64,000 nucleotides of DNA, from the NCBI RefSeq assembly GCF_024710845.1, contig NZ_JANJTZ010000047.1, positions 1 to 64,000 on the forward strand, written 5' to 3'. The stretch is from Mesorhizobium sp. (GTDB taxonomy: Bacteria; Pseudomonadota; Alphaproteobacteria; Rhizobiales; Rhizobiaceae). A program made the position numbers and the translations under genes. The notes under the pieces are model-generated. The model ran no database searches and had not been told where the DNA came from. It saw only the letters and a list, made by a program, of their open reading frames with translations. Position 1 is the first letter of the stretch. Every line of letters starts with the position of its first letter. Below are positions 11,197 to 19,983 of this stretch, piece by piece.

Positions 11197-11215
11197 CTCA
11201 AGGCTTCACCTTGAG
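11197..11215 (+). other. leader hairpin upstream of the DUF882 gene
   Basis: A perfect seven-base inverted repeat (CTCAAGG and CCTTGAG) with a five-base loop ends 21 bases before the chosen GTG start. There is no T-run, so it is not a typical terminator. It may influence the leader of the following mRNA; no regulator is implied by the sequence. Confidence 0.35.
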
Positions 11216-11236
11216 GGGCGACCGAACAAGGGGACT

Positions 11237-12376
11237 GTGTTGAAAGCTGACGTATCGCGCCCCGCGATCAGACACGTCTTCGCTGCGGGCGCGGCGGTCC
11301 TGGCACTTGCGCTCGCCGGCTGCACGGCCGGTGGACTGGAGAGCCTCGAAGTCACCAGCCCGACCTTCGCTTCGCCCGCGACAGCCGAGAGCCCGGAAGC
11401 AGGCGTCGAGCCGGGCATTAACCCGCTGACGGTCGAGCAGGCAAAGGACATCGAAGCGGCGAATTTCGTGCCGGCGACCAAACCGGCCGACGCCTCGACA
11501 CCGGCTGTCGAACAGCAGGCCGCGGTGGAACCGGGCGTCAAACCGCTGATCGATCTCTCCTCGAAGTCGCCGGAAGCGGCGGCGCAGACCGAGCAGACCG
11601 CCCAACCGGAAGCAGCGCCGGCAGTCGTTCCCCAGTCTGCGCCGCGCGAGAGCGCCCAAACCGCGACCCAAGAGCCCGCCCCCGCGGTAAGTAGTTTCGC
11701 CGCGGCACCCGAACCCAAGAAGAAAGGGTTCCTCGCCGGCTTCTTCTCGCAGACGCCGCAGGCCGCGCCGGTTATGTCCACACCCGCCCCGCAAGCGCCA
11801 AAGCCGGTGATCCAGTTGGCGGCGGTCGATCCGGAAGAGAATGCGCCCGTGAAGGCTTCTCTCGGCGTCGAGCGCATGAATGCGCTTCCCGGCGTCCGTC
11901 AATCCTCACTGTTCGAAATCAAGCGGCGCGATAGTCTCGACGACGACAGCGATGTCGACGTGCACGAGGACGAGGAGTCGCCCGTGCAGTATGCCTCTGC
12001 CGCGGGATTGGCGCGTCTTGCACCCAACGGCCTCCTCAAGCAGCGCGAGAGCGTCGATGTCGCCTGTCTCAAGCCGTCCCTCGTGCGCATGCTCAAGCAG
12101 ATCGAGCAGCGCTTCGGCGGTCGCGTGGTGGTGACGTCTGGCTATCGCAGCCCAGAATACAACAAACGCGTGCGCGGCGCCCGCCGCTCGATGCACATGT
12201 ATTGCGCCGCTGCCGACATCCAGCTCGAGGGCGTCAGCAAGTGGGACCTCGCCAACTTTGTCCGCGCCATGCCCGGCCGCGGCGGCGTTGGCACCTATTG
12301 CCACACCAATTCGGTGCATGTGGATGTCGGGCCAGAGCGCGACTGGAACTGGCGCTGCCGCCGGCGCAAGACCTGA
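11237..12376 (+). CDS. lipoprotein with C-terminal M15-type (DUF882/YcbK-like) peptidase domain
   Basis: This 379-residue protein begins with a signal sequence whose lipobox ALAGC predicts a lipidated cysteine. A long Pro/Ala/Glu-rich low-complexity linker follows (about 35 to 215). The C-terminal domain has SGYRSPEYNKRV, SMHMYCAAADIQ, GGVGTY and VHVDVGPERDW, which give the zinc-ligand His-Asp-His pattern of M15 D,D-peptidases. It probably acts on periplasmic peptidoglycan. The GTG start is preceded by AAGGGG, and a TTG one codon later is an alternative. It converges on the ParB-like gene. Confidence 0.85.
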   Translation: MLKADVSRPAIRHVFAAGAAVLALALAGCTAGGLESLEVTSPTFASPATAESPEAGVEPGINPLTVEQAKDIEAANFVPATKPADASTPAVEQQAAVEPGVKPLIDLSSKSPEAAAQTEQTAQPEAAPAVVPQSAPRESAQTATQEPAPAVSSFAAAPEPKKKGFLAGFFSQTPQAAPVMSTPAPQAPKPVIQLAAVDPEENAPVKASLGVERMNALPGVRQSSLFEIKRRDSLDDDSDVDVHEDEESPVQYASAAGLARLAPNGLLKQRESVDVACLKPSLVRMLKQIEQRFGGRVVVTSGYRSPEYNKRVRGARRSMHMYCAAADIQLEGVSKWDLANFVRAMPGRGGVGTYCHTNSVHVDVGPERDWNWRCRRRKT

Positions 12377-12401
12377 GGGCGGTTTCGCCTTCTCAAAACC
12401 G

Positions 12402-12650
12402 TCAGTGCTTGCGGGCCTGGACCAGATAGGCGTCGATCTCGGTCTCGCCGAGGAATTTCGCCGCTTCCAACCTGTGCAGACCTTCGATCAATACATGCCG
12501 CTTGCCATCGAAGCGCACCTGGATCGGCATCTTCATCCCGTTTTCGAGAATGTCTTCCGCCAGGGCCCGAGCGGTTTCTGGATGCAGGGTCTTGCGACGC
12601 TCGGTAGGAACATAGATCGAGTTGATCTTGACGCGCTGGATGCGGAGCAT
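12402..12650 (-). CDS. stand-alone ParB/sulfiredoxin-type domain protein
   Basis: This 82-residue protein consists of little more than a ParB N-terminal (sulfiredoxin-like) fold. IQVRFDGKRHVLIEGLHRLEA contains the GxHR-type nucleotide-binding box, here EGLHRLEA. There is no helix-turn-helix or C-terminal dimer domain, so it is not a chromosome-partition ParB. It starts three bases after the stop of the mla auxiliary lipoprotein gene and is therefore probably co-transcribed with the lipid transport operon. Its role there is unknown. Confidence 0.75.
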   Translation of the reverse strand: MLRIQRVKINSIYVPTERRKTLHPETARALAEDILENGMKMPIQVRFDGKRHVLIEGLHRLEAAKFLGETEIDAYLVQARKH

Positions 12651-12653
12651 TTC

Positions 12654-13259
12654 CTAGATCCTTCCCAGCGCCCACTCGACGATCTCGTCGGTAGCCGTGC
12701 GGAAGGCGGCGTCAAGCGCCGCCGCATAGGCCGGATTACCCGTCCCGTTGACGGGCGACTGTGCGGTGAAGCCGCGCGAGGCGCGCACAGTGCCGTTGCG
12801 ATCGTTGAGAATGCGGACGAACAGCTCGACATAGGCGTGGTCGCCACCGCCCAGCCTGATCTCGAAGGCGCGGATCTCGGTGATGACCTGATAGTCGATT
12901 GCCAGCCCCTCACCCGGCTTGCCGACCCCGCCGACACGGCCAGTCGACTGGAACGCCTCGGCGAGCTTCGCCTGCACGACCTTCGGCAGACGGTCGGCCC
13001 ACTGGGCGCCTTTCAGGTATTGGATTTCGCCCGGACCCGGCTTGATGACGATGTTCTGCCCATCGAGCGATTTCAGGGCCGAAGGCTCGGCGATCAGAAT
13101 CTGGGCGCGTGAGCGACGCGGCCCTGATTCGGACGTCTCCGCAGCTGTCAGCTCATAGGTGTCGAGCGGCGAAGTACCCCCGCCCAGCACGGCGCAGCCC
13201 GGCAGGACCGAGCTGATAAGCGCACCCGCAATGAGCAGCTGCCCATACTTCAAACCCAA
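12654..13259 (-). CDS. ABC-type transport auxiliary lipoprotein (PqiC-like)
   Basis: This 201-residue lipoprotein has a hydrophobic signal ending SSVLPGCAVLGG, whose cysteine is the probable lipidation site. TYELTAAE opens the mature domain, and the body (LKSLDGQNIVIKPGPGEIQY, WADRLPKVVQAKLAEAF) fits the ABC-transport auxiliary family that works with MCE proteins at the outer membrane. It lies downstream of mlaE, mlaF and mlaD in the same orientation, with 78 bases to mlaD. Confidence 0.88.
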   Translation of the reverse strand: MGLKYGQLLIAGALISSVLPGCAVLGGGTSPLDTYELTAAETSESGPRRSRAQILIAEPSALKSLDGQNIVIKPGPGEIQYLKGAQWADRLPKVVQAKLAEAFQSTGRVGGVGKPGEGLAIDYQVITEIRAFEIRLGGGDHAYVELFVRILNDRNGTVRASRGFTAQSPVNGTGNPAYAAALDAAFRTATDEIVEWALGRI

Positions 13260-13337
13260 CTCCCCGGCGGACGCCCCACCCCGGAAGCGTCAAATGCGTA
13301 ACTAGCGCAACCTGTGTGAGGCGGCGGGCGGTCAATG

Positions 13338-14708
13338 TCAACGCCGCACGCGGCCGTCGTATTGGCGCACTTCGCCCTCGCCGCCCGCTATGATGCGTTG
13401 CGGATTGCGGCCGAGATCGGAGATCACCTCCTCGATCCGGTTGATCGAGCGGCGGCTGTCGCGGACCAGCGCCTCGACATCGCGGAGGCCCTGGCCGCTG
13501 AACCGTCCCAGGCCATCCATGATCGTGCCCATGCGCGCATTCAGCGTATTGGCGACTTCGCGGTAGGCTTTCAGCGTCTCGCTCGCCTGGGCCATCAGAC
13601 CCCCGGCGTCGTCGGATCCGAGCAGCGAGTCAATCTTGGCCAGGACACCGTCGACACGAACCGACGCGGCGTTGAGGCGCTCGGCAAGCTGGCTCGCATC
13701 GCTGATCATCTTATCTATATCTTCGGCGCGATTGCCGAACTTCGTCGTCACCTTGGCGATGTCGTCGGCGGCTTTCCTTGCCGTTTCGGTGGTCTGCTTG
13801 ATGCCGTCGATGGCGGAGCGGATCGTAGCCGGATCGACATTGGCGACGATCTCGTCGACCTTGGAAATCGTTCCGGTCGCGTTCTGCGACAGCGTCGTGA
13901 TCGAGGATACCGCCTTGTCGACGCCGGCCATCATCGTCTCGAGGTTCTTCGACACACCCTTCAGGTCACTGGTGACCGATTCGACATTGCCGACGATCGT
14001 CGTGATCTTCTCCTTGTCGACAGCCTTGAGCAGGTCCTCCACCGTGGCGAGCGTGCTGTCGAGCCTGCCGGATACCGAGCTGAACGTCTTGGACAGGTCG
14101 CCGACGCTGGCCAGGAACTGGTCGATATTGTCCGAGTTGCGGCTGAGCGCCTCGGAGAACTTCCGGGCATTCTCGGCGGTCGCGACGAGCGGCGTCTTCA
14201 CGTCGTTAACGAAGTTTTCGACACCGCTCAGCACCGCATCGGCGCGCGTCAGGAAATTCTGCGCGAGCTGCAGAATATTGCCCAGCGCCGAGGGATTGGC
14301 GGTGATCTCCGCGACGGTGCCGTTCGCCTCGGCAATCGCCAGCAGGTTCTCCTCGCCGACGACGCCACCCTTGAGCTCGATGCTCGCCTGTCCTGTAAGA
14401 CCGGCAAGGCCGACATCGGCGGTGGTAGACTTGCTGATCGGGGTCAGGCGGTCGATCTTGGTGTCGGCGAGCGCCACCGTCGGATCGTTCACGTCGATGA
14501 AGATGCGGGTGACGTCGCCGACCTTGACGCCGTTGAACAGAACCGCGCTGCCGCGCCCGAGGCCGGAAGCGGAACCGGGAATGCGAACGCGCAATGTGGC
14601 GAAGTCGCCGCCACCCGTTCCAGCCGTCCAGTAGACGAAGCCGAAAGCCGCCAGCAGCATCACCAGCGTGAATATGCCGACCGCGACATAGTTGGCCTTG
14701 GTCTCCAT
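13338..14708 (-). CDS. mlaD: MCE-domain lipid-binding protein, MlaD family
   Basis: This 456-residue protein has one N-terminal transmembrane anchor (YVAVGIFTLVMLLAAFGFVY) and a periplasmic MCE domain at about 40 to 120, with GLGRGSAVLFNGVKVG. A very long helical tail (about 150 to 440) is rich in Ser, Asn, Asp and Ala and probably forms a coiled rod or needle. It is much longer than E. coli MlaD, as is usual for alphaproteobacterial forms. It is the lipid-carrying subunit of the inner-membrane complex with MlaE and MlaF, whose genes lie directly upstream. Confidence 0.93.
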   Translation of the reverse strand: METKANYVAVGIFTLVMLLAAFGFVYWTAGTGGGDFATLRVRIPGSASGLGRGSAVLFNGVKVGDVTRIFIDVNDPTVALADTKIDRLTPISKSTTADVGLAGLTGQASIELKGGVVGEENLLAIAEANGTVAEITANPSALGNILQLAQNFLTRADAVLSGVENFVNDVKTPLVATAENARKFSEALSRNSDNIDQFLASVGDLSKTFSSVSGRLDSTLATVEDLLKAVDKEKITTIVGNVESVTSDLKGVSKNLETMMAGVDKAVSSITTLSQNATGTISKVDEIVANVDPATIRSAIDGIKQTTETARKAADDIAKVTTKFGNRAEDIDKMISDASQLAERLNAASVRVDGVLAKIDSLLGSDDAGGLMAQASETLKAYREVANTLNARMGTIMDGLGRFSGQGLRDVEALVRDSRRSINRIEEVISDLGRNPQRIIAGGEGEVRQYDGRVRR

Positions 14709-14712
14709 GCCG

Positions 14713-15543
14713 TCAGGCTCCGTATTCCTGTCGCGCCGTCAGATCCAACTGTCGCGCTCGTTTGCCGCGGAAGTATGACTTAACCCAGGCATTTTCGCTG
14801 GCGAGCATGTCCTCAACCGTTCCCTGGATCATGACCTTCTTCTCCCCCAGCACGGCAATGCGGTCGCAGACCGAGAACAGGCTGTCGAGGTCGTGTGTCA
14901 CCATGTAGACCGTCAGTCCCATCGTGTCGCGCAATTGCTGGACGAGTTCGTCGAACGCGGCGGCGCCGATCGGATCGAGGCCCGAGGTCGGCTCGTCGAG
15001 GAAGACGATGTCTGGATCGAGCGCCAAAGCGCGCGCAAGCGCCGCACGCTTGATCATTCCGCCCGACAGTTCCGAGGGGAATTTCAAAGCCGCGTCGGCG
15101 GGCAGGCCGACGAGTTCGATCTTGAGGCGGGCAAGCTCGTCCATCAGCGGCTTCGGCAGGTCGAGATATTCGCGCATCGGAACCTGTACGTTCTCCATCA
15201 CCGTCAGCGACGAGAACAGCGCGCCGTGCTGGAACAGTACGCCCAGGCGCATGTCGATCGACACCTTCTGGCGCTCGTCCACCTTGTCGATGTCGACCCC
15301 GAACAGCTTGATCGTGCCGGAGCGCTTGCGGGTGAGACCGAGAATGGCGCGCAGGAGAACGGACTTGCCTGCACCGGACGCGCCGACGAAGCCGAGGATC
15401 TCGCCGCGCCGCACGTCGAGCGAGAGCTTGTCGAGAACGACATTGTCGCCGAACGCAACCGTCACGTTCTCGGCCGAGATCACGATCTCGGGCTGGCCCT
15501 CGCCTGAGGAACCGTTGGGATGTGCCGCGCCGTTCGTCTTCAT
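14713..15543 (-). CDS. mlaF: lipid transport ABC ATPase, MlaF family
   Basis: This 276-residue ATPase has Walker A GASGAGKS, signature LSGGM and Walker B DIVFLDEPTSGLDP, followed by VTHDLDS for the H loop. It powers phospholipid movement through MlaE/MlaD across the envelope. Its ATG shares one base with the mlaE stop (TGATG), and its stop lies four bases before the mlaD ATG, so the three are translationally coupled. The C-terminal tail is longer than in most soluble ABC subunits. Confidence 0.95.
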   Translation of the reverse strand: MKTNGAAHPNGSSGEGQPEIVISAENVTVAFGDNVVLDKLSLDVRRGEILGFVGASGAGKSVLLRAILGLTRKRSGTIKLFGVDIDKVDERQKVSIDMRLGVLFQHGALFSSLTVMENVQVPMREYLDLPKPLMDELARLKIELVGLPADAALKFPSELSGGMIKRAALARALALDPDIVFLDEPTSGLDPIGAAAFDELVQQLRDTMGLTVYMVTHDLDSLFSVCDRIAVLGEKKVMIQGTVEDMLASENAWVKSYFRGKRARQLDLTARQEYGA

Positions 15544-16718
15544 CAGAAATCGATCGCCGCGTAGAACATGGCGAAGAGGCCGTCGACGACGATGACGACG
15601 AAGATCGACTTCACCACCGAGGACGTGACATGCGCGCCGAGCGATTCGGCGCTGCCGCCAACTTTCATGCCTTCGACAGACGCTATGATGCCGATGATCA
15701 GGGCCATGAATGGCGCCTTTATCAGGCCGGCGAATATGGTCGTCAGATCGATGGCATCCTGAAGCCGGTCGATGAACGTCGTCGGCGCGATGCCGGAATA
15801 GACCTGGCTGACGAAGATCGCGCCGCCGATCGACGCGAAATTCGCCGCGATCGTGAGGCAGGGGAGAACGATCACAAGGGCGACCAGCCGCGGAAAGACC
15901 AGCACGCCGACCGGATTGAGGCCGATGACGGTCAAGGCGTCGATCTCTTCGCGCATCTTCATCGAGCCGATCTCGGCTGTGATGGCGCTGCCGGAACGGC
16001 CGGCGATCATGATGGCGGTGAGAAGCACGCCGATCTCGCGCAGAACCAGGATGCCGACCAGATCGACCACGAAGATCTCGGCGCCGAAATAGCGCAGCTG
16101 GAAGGCGCCCTGCTGGGCGATGATCGCCCCGATGATGAACGACATCAACAGCACGACCGGGATCGCCCCGATGCCCATCTTGTCCATCTGGCTGACGATC
16201 GAGGCCGGATTGACGGCATGGCCGCGCCCCAGCTTCATCTGGGCGCCGCGGATCGTGGCGCCCAGAATGTGCATGCTCATCAGGAAATCGTCGCGGAAGA
16301 CGAAGACGCTGCGGCCGAATGTGTCGAACATGCCGAGGATGCCGGTCGGGCGGCCCGGCCCGGGTTCCGGAATCTCCTGATGCGCGGCATCGTCGACCGC
16401 GACCAGAAGCGTGTCGACCGAAGCCGACGCGCCGCCCATCTCAACCTGCGCCCCCTGCTTTTCCAGGACCGTCGCCAGCCGCTTCACGAGCCACGCACCG
16501 GCCGTGTCCATCGAACTGACACCGGAAAGGTCTATCGTGGCCTCGCGGATGGCGGATGAGCGCTCGAGTTCCCGCATCTCGCCGTCGACCTGCGCCACGG
16601 TCTGCGTGTTCCATGCGCCCGTCAGCCGGCAGGTGAGGCGCGCATCATCGACCTGCGCCTCGACGCGCGGAGCGTTCGAGCGCGCCCCGCTTGCGTCTGG
16701 GGGAGCTTTCGTCAACAT
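15543..16718 (-). CDS. mlaE: lipid transport ABC permease, MlaE family, with N-terminal STAS-like domain
   Basis: This protein is about 391 residues. The N-terminal 110 residues form a STAS-like domain (IDLSGVSSMDTAGAWLV). The MlaE membrane domain of five to six helices follows, with FIIGAIIAQQGAFQLRYFGA and the conserved GRSGSAITAEIGSM loop. In E. coli the STAS protein MlaB is separate; here it is fused to the permease, as in many alphaproteobacteria. The ATG giving MLTKAPP was chosen; upstream in-frame starts would run into the dgcA promoter region. It heads the operon. Confidence 0.92.
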   Translation of the reverse strand: MLTKAPPDASGARSNAPRVEAQVDDARLTCRLTGAWNTQTVAQVDGEMRELERSSAIREATIDLSGVSSMDTAGAWLVKRLATVLEKQGAQVEMGGASASVDTLLVAVDDAAHQEIPEPGPGRPTGILGMFDTFGRSVFVFRDDFLMSMHILGATIRGAQMKLGRGHAVNPASIVSQMDKMGIGAIPVVLLMSFIIGAIIAQQGAFQLRYFGAEIFVVDLVGILVLREIGVLLTAIMIAGRSGSAITAEIGSMKMREEIDALTVIGLNPVGVLVFPRLVALVIVLPCLTIAANFASIGGAIFVSQVYSGIAPTTFIDRLQDAIDLTTIFAGLIKAPFMALIIGIIASVEGMKVGGSAESLGAHVTSSVVKSIFVVIVVDGLFAMFYAAIDF

Positions 16719-16785
16719 GACCGCCGTCTTATCCCGACGAGGCCGCCCTGTCACTTGGACCGCCGTCAATTCGCCCGGAGCATCG

Positions 16786-17769
16786 ATGTCGCGTGCCCTT
16801 TCGATCACAGCCGAGTCCTTCCCGATCGCCGGCAGCTTCACCATCTCGCGCGGGTCGAAGACCGAAGCGCTAGTCGTGACGTGCGTGATCCGCGACGGCC
16901 AGCATGTCGGGAGCGGCGAATGTGTGCCTTACGGGCGCTATGGTGAGACGATCGAGGGTGTCGTCGCGCAGATCGAGTCGATTCGCGCGGCGCTCGAGGC
17001 GGGAGCGGTCCAGGACGATCTAGCTGCGCTGTTGCCGGCCGGCGCCGCCCGCAATGCGGTCGATTGCGCGCTCTGGGACCTGGAAGCAAAAACGACCAAG
17101 GTTCCGGTCTGGACGATCATCTGCGATGACGCCCCCTCGCCTCTCACGACAGCGTACACACTCTCTCTGGGCGATGCCGAACAGATGGGTGCGCAGGCCA
17201 CAGCTCAGGCGGCCCGGCCCGTCCTCAAGGTCAAGGTCGGCAGTTCCGACGACGAGGCCCGCATCCGCGCCGTCCGAGCCGGCGCGCCCGATAGCCGCAT
17301 CATCCTCGATGCCAATGAAGGATGGAGCGACGACAATATCGTTCGCCATATGGCGATCGCGGCCGAGTGCGGCGTCTCCCTGATCGAGCAACCGCTGCCC
17401 GCCGGCCGAGACGGCATGCTGGCGGACATCGTACGCCCCGTACCCGTCTGCGCCGATGAGAGCTTGCACACGCGTGCGGATCTGGCCAGCCTTCGCAGTC
17501 GCTATGACGCCATCAATATCAAGCTGGACAAGACCGGCGGCCTGTCAGAGGCGATCTTGCTCAAGGAAGACGCGCAGAAGCTCGGCTTCCAGATCATGGT
17601 CGGCTGCATGGTCGGCACCTCGCTCGCCATGGCGCCGGCGGTGCTTCTGGCGCAGGGAGCGGAGTTCGTCGATCTCGACGGCCCGTTGCTGCTCGCGCGG
17701 GATCGCGATCCGGCGTTGCGCTACGACGGCTCGCTCGTCTATCCGCCCCAGCCCGCGCTCTGGGGATAG
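16786..17769 (+). CDS. dgcA: enolase-superfamily epimerase (N-acetyl-D-glutamate racemase DgcA / dipeptide epimerase type)
   Basis: This 327-residue enzyme belongs to the mandelate-racemase branch of the enolase superfamily. The catalytic lysine pair is in VLKVKVG. Metal ligands fall in ILDANEGW, LIEQPLP and CADES, and the second acid/base lysine is in INIKLDK. This matches L-Ala-D/L-Glu epimerases and the rhizobial group named DgcA. No dgcN partner is adjacent, so substrate choice remains open. It is divergent from mlaE with 67 bases between starts, and its 3' end overlaps the convergent MFS gene by 31 bases. Confidence 0.82.
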   Translation: MSRALSITAESFPIAGSFTISRGSKTEALVVTCVIRDGQHVGSGECVPYGRYGETIEGVVAQIESIRAALEAGAVQDDLAALLPAGAARNAVDCALWDLEAKTTKVPVWTIICDDAPSPLTTAYTLSLGDAEQMGAQATAQAARPVLKVKVGSSDDEARIRAVRAGAPDSRIILDANEGWSDDNIVRHMAIAAECGVSLIEQPLPAGRDGMLADIVRPVPVCADESLHTRADLASLRSRYDAINIKLDKTGGLSEAILLKEDAQKLGFQIMVGCMVGTSLAMAPAVLLAQGAEFVDLDGPLLLARDRDPALRYDGSLVYPPQPALWG

Positions 17770-18950
17770 GCGAGCGCTCTCAGCGACAGGACCGTGCCCG
17801 CCAGCGCGACGAACGCCATCGCATAGAACCCGTCAACGCCGAACGCCTCGTAAAGCGGTCCGCTCGCTAGCGTGAACACGGCGAGCGTTCCCATGACGAG
17901 GAAGAATGCCGCGCCTTGGGCGGCGCCCATGCGCTCCTCCGGAACGGTTTCCGAAAACATCTTCTGCCCGCCGAGAAAGGCCAGCGAGAAGGAAAACGCA
18001 TGCATCCCCTGCACGAAGAAGAAGCCGGGGACGCCCAGCCCCGCGGGCCATACGAGCGGGAAGAGCACCCAGCGCAAAGCTCCGATTCCGGTGCCGATCG
18101 CCAGCAGCACGCCAGGCCGCCTGCGCGCGAACAGGTGGCGGAACAGCATGAACATCAGCACTTCCGCGAGAACCGAAAACGCCCACAGCAGTCCGATGGT
18201 GCCGTCGCCGATGCCCAGCGACTTCCAGTAGATCGAGGAAAAGGCATAGGCGAACGCGTGGCTCGACTGCGCGAATGCCCAGGCTGTTATGATCAGCAGG
18301 AAGTATGGGTGGCGCAGGGCGAAGGCTGCCTGCGGCAGCGCTTCCGACGGGGCAAGAGTCGCAAGGCGAGGCTTGCCCAGGCGCGGCACGAACAGGGAAG
18401 CAACGACAATGGTCGACAGGCCGGCGAGCAGCAGCCAGGGGACGGCACCCGCCCCGGTCGCGGCAAGTATGTAGCCACCGGCGATGTTGACGAGCAGGAA
18501 AGAGATCGATCCCCAGATGCGCATCGACGCATAGTCGACGCCATAACGGCGGACGCCAGAGAGGGCGATCGAATCCGACAGCGGCGTATGAGGCGCCCAG
18601 GCGAGCGCGAGCAGGACCGAGACGGCCAGCACGATCGCATAGGTCGGCGGCAGGAAATAGCCGGCGCAGGCGATTGCCGAAAGGACGGCAAATGCGAGGA
18701 GCACCGGAACCCGGTCCGTCGCCCGATCGGCATAGGCCGAGACGACGGGTCCGGCGAAGATGCGCACGAAATAGGGGGCGGCGATGATCGTGGCGATTTC
18801 GGACGCAGAGAACTCGTGCAGCTTTAGCCACAACGGGAAATACGGCAGGTGTATGCCATTCGGCAGGAACAGGCAGGCGTACAGGATCGACATCCGCAGC
18901 TCGAAGTAGCGCGGCTTGATCTTCTGTTCCGGGGAAAGCGGCGGGAGCAT
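17739..18950 (-). CDS. MFS transporter (HcaT-like group)
   Basis: This 403-residue membrane protein has about twelve hydrophobic helices. ADRATDRVPVLLAF marks the loop between helices 2 and 3, and RRYGVDYASMRIWGSISF is characteristic of the MFS_1-like group that includes the 3-phenylpropionate carrier HcaT. The substrate cannot be predicted. Its end overlaps dgcA tail-to-tail, so the two are probably not co-regulated. Confidence 0.85.
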   Translation of the reverse strand: MLPPLSPEQKIKPRYFELRMSILYACLFLPNGIHLPYFPLWLKLHEFSASEIATIIAAPYFVRIFAGPVVSAYADRATDRVPVLLAFAVLSAIACAGYFLPPTYAIVLAVSVLLALAWAPHTPLSDSIALSGVRRYGVDYASMRIWGSISFLLVNIAGGYILAATGAGAVPWLLLAGLSTIVVASLFVPRLGKPRLATLAPSEALPQAAFALRHPYFLLIITAWAFAQSSHAFAYAFSSIYWKSLGIGDGTIGLLWAFSVLAEVLMFMLFRHLFARRRPGVLLAIGTGIGALRWVLFPLVWPAGLGVPGFFFVQGMHAFSFSLAFLGGQKMFSETVPEERMGAAQGAAFFLVMGTLAVFTLASGPLYEAFGVDGFYAMAFVALAGTVLSLRALAYPQSAGWGG

Positions 18951-19053
18951 TCGGACGGGCGTGCACGGGTGACGTTGCCCCGCCCTATCATGTCCGCCTG
19001 TCCGCGCCTACACGGTATCCCGCACCAGCGTCCGGCAGCGGTTGCGCCAGTCC

Positions 19054-19863
19054 TCAGGCGGCCTCGGCGGGGAGCAGTAATTGCACCGGCCTGCCGTCTT
19101 CCCGGCCAGCCGACGTCACCTTCGCCCAGGTGAGAATCTCGAAACGCCCGTCGTGATGCTCGGCGACGGCGGTGCAGCTTTCGACCCAGTCGCCCGTGTT
19201 GATGTAGCGGACGCCGTTGATGGTCTCGATGGCGGCGTGGTGAATGTGGCCGCAGATGATGCCGTCGACCTCATGCAGCCGCGCTTCCTCCGCCACGATG
19301 TCCTGGAAGGCGCTGATGAAGTTCACTGCGCGCTTGACCTTGATCTTTGCCCAGGAGGAAAACGACCAGTAGGACAGGCCGAAGCGATATCGCACGAACG
19401 CGACGACGCGGTTCACGACGATCGCCGTGTCGTAGGCCTTGTCGCCGAGATAGGCGAGCCACCGGATATTGTTGACGATCCCGTCGAACTGGTCGCCGTG
19501 GATGACCAGGTAGCGCCGCCCGTCGACCCCTTCGTGGATCATCCGGTCGGCAACCACGACGCCGCCGAAATGCTCGCCCTGGAAGGAGCGCAGGAACTCG
19601 TCGTGATTGCCGGCAATGTAGATGACGCGCGTCCCCTTGCGGGCCTTTCGCAGCAGCTTCTGCACCACGTCATTGTGCGATTGCGGCCAATGCCACGCGC
19701 GGCGCAGGCGCCAGCCGTCGACGATGTCGCCGACGAGATAGATCGTATCGGCATGGTGCTGGCGCAGGAAGTCGATGAGGAAGTCGGCCTTCGACGGTTT
19801 CGATCCGAGATGGACGTCGGAAATGAACAGCGTGCGAAAGGTGCGTTCTTCTGCGTCTGACAT
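19054..19863 (-). CDS. calcineurin-like metallophosphoesterase, UDP-2,3-diacylglucosamine hydrolase-like
   Basis: This protein of about 269 residues has the full set of metallophosphoesterase motifs: FISDVHLGSKPSKADF, LVGDIVDGW, IAGNHDEFL, HGDQFD and GHIHHA. This pattern resembles LpxH and its larger paralogues, which cleave UDP-2,3-diacylglucosamine in lipid A synthesis. Many alphaproteobacteria use LpxI instead, so this paralogue may act on another nucleotide-linked or lipid substrate. The ATG giving MSDAEERTF was chosen; a GTG 13 codons upstream is possible. Confidence 0.8.
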   Translation of the reverse strand: MSDAEERTFRTLFISDVHLGSKPSKADFLIDFLRQHHADTIYLVGDIVDGWRLRRAWHWPQSHNDVVQKLLRKARKGTRVIYIAGNHDEFLRSFQGEHFGGVVVADRMIHEGVDGRRYLVIHGDQFDGIVNNIRWLAYLGDKAYDTAIVVNRVVAFVRYRFGLSYWSFSSWAKIKVKRAVNFISAFQDIVAEEARLHEVDGIICGHIHHAAIETINGVRYINTGDWVESCTAVAEHHDGRFEILTWAKVTSAGREDGRPVQLLLPAEAA

Positions 19864-19983
19864 CGCGGTTTCCGGGCGTTCCTTTAAGGATTGCCCTGCC
19901 ACGATTCATGTCACAGACGTATGACGGTTGTAGTTTCGCATTGCTGCGGATACCTCTGTCCGCCAGTGAAGAGGGTTCGAAAG

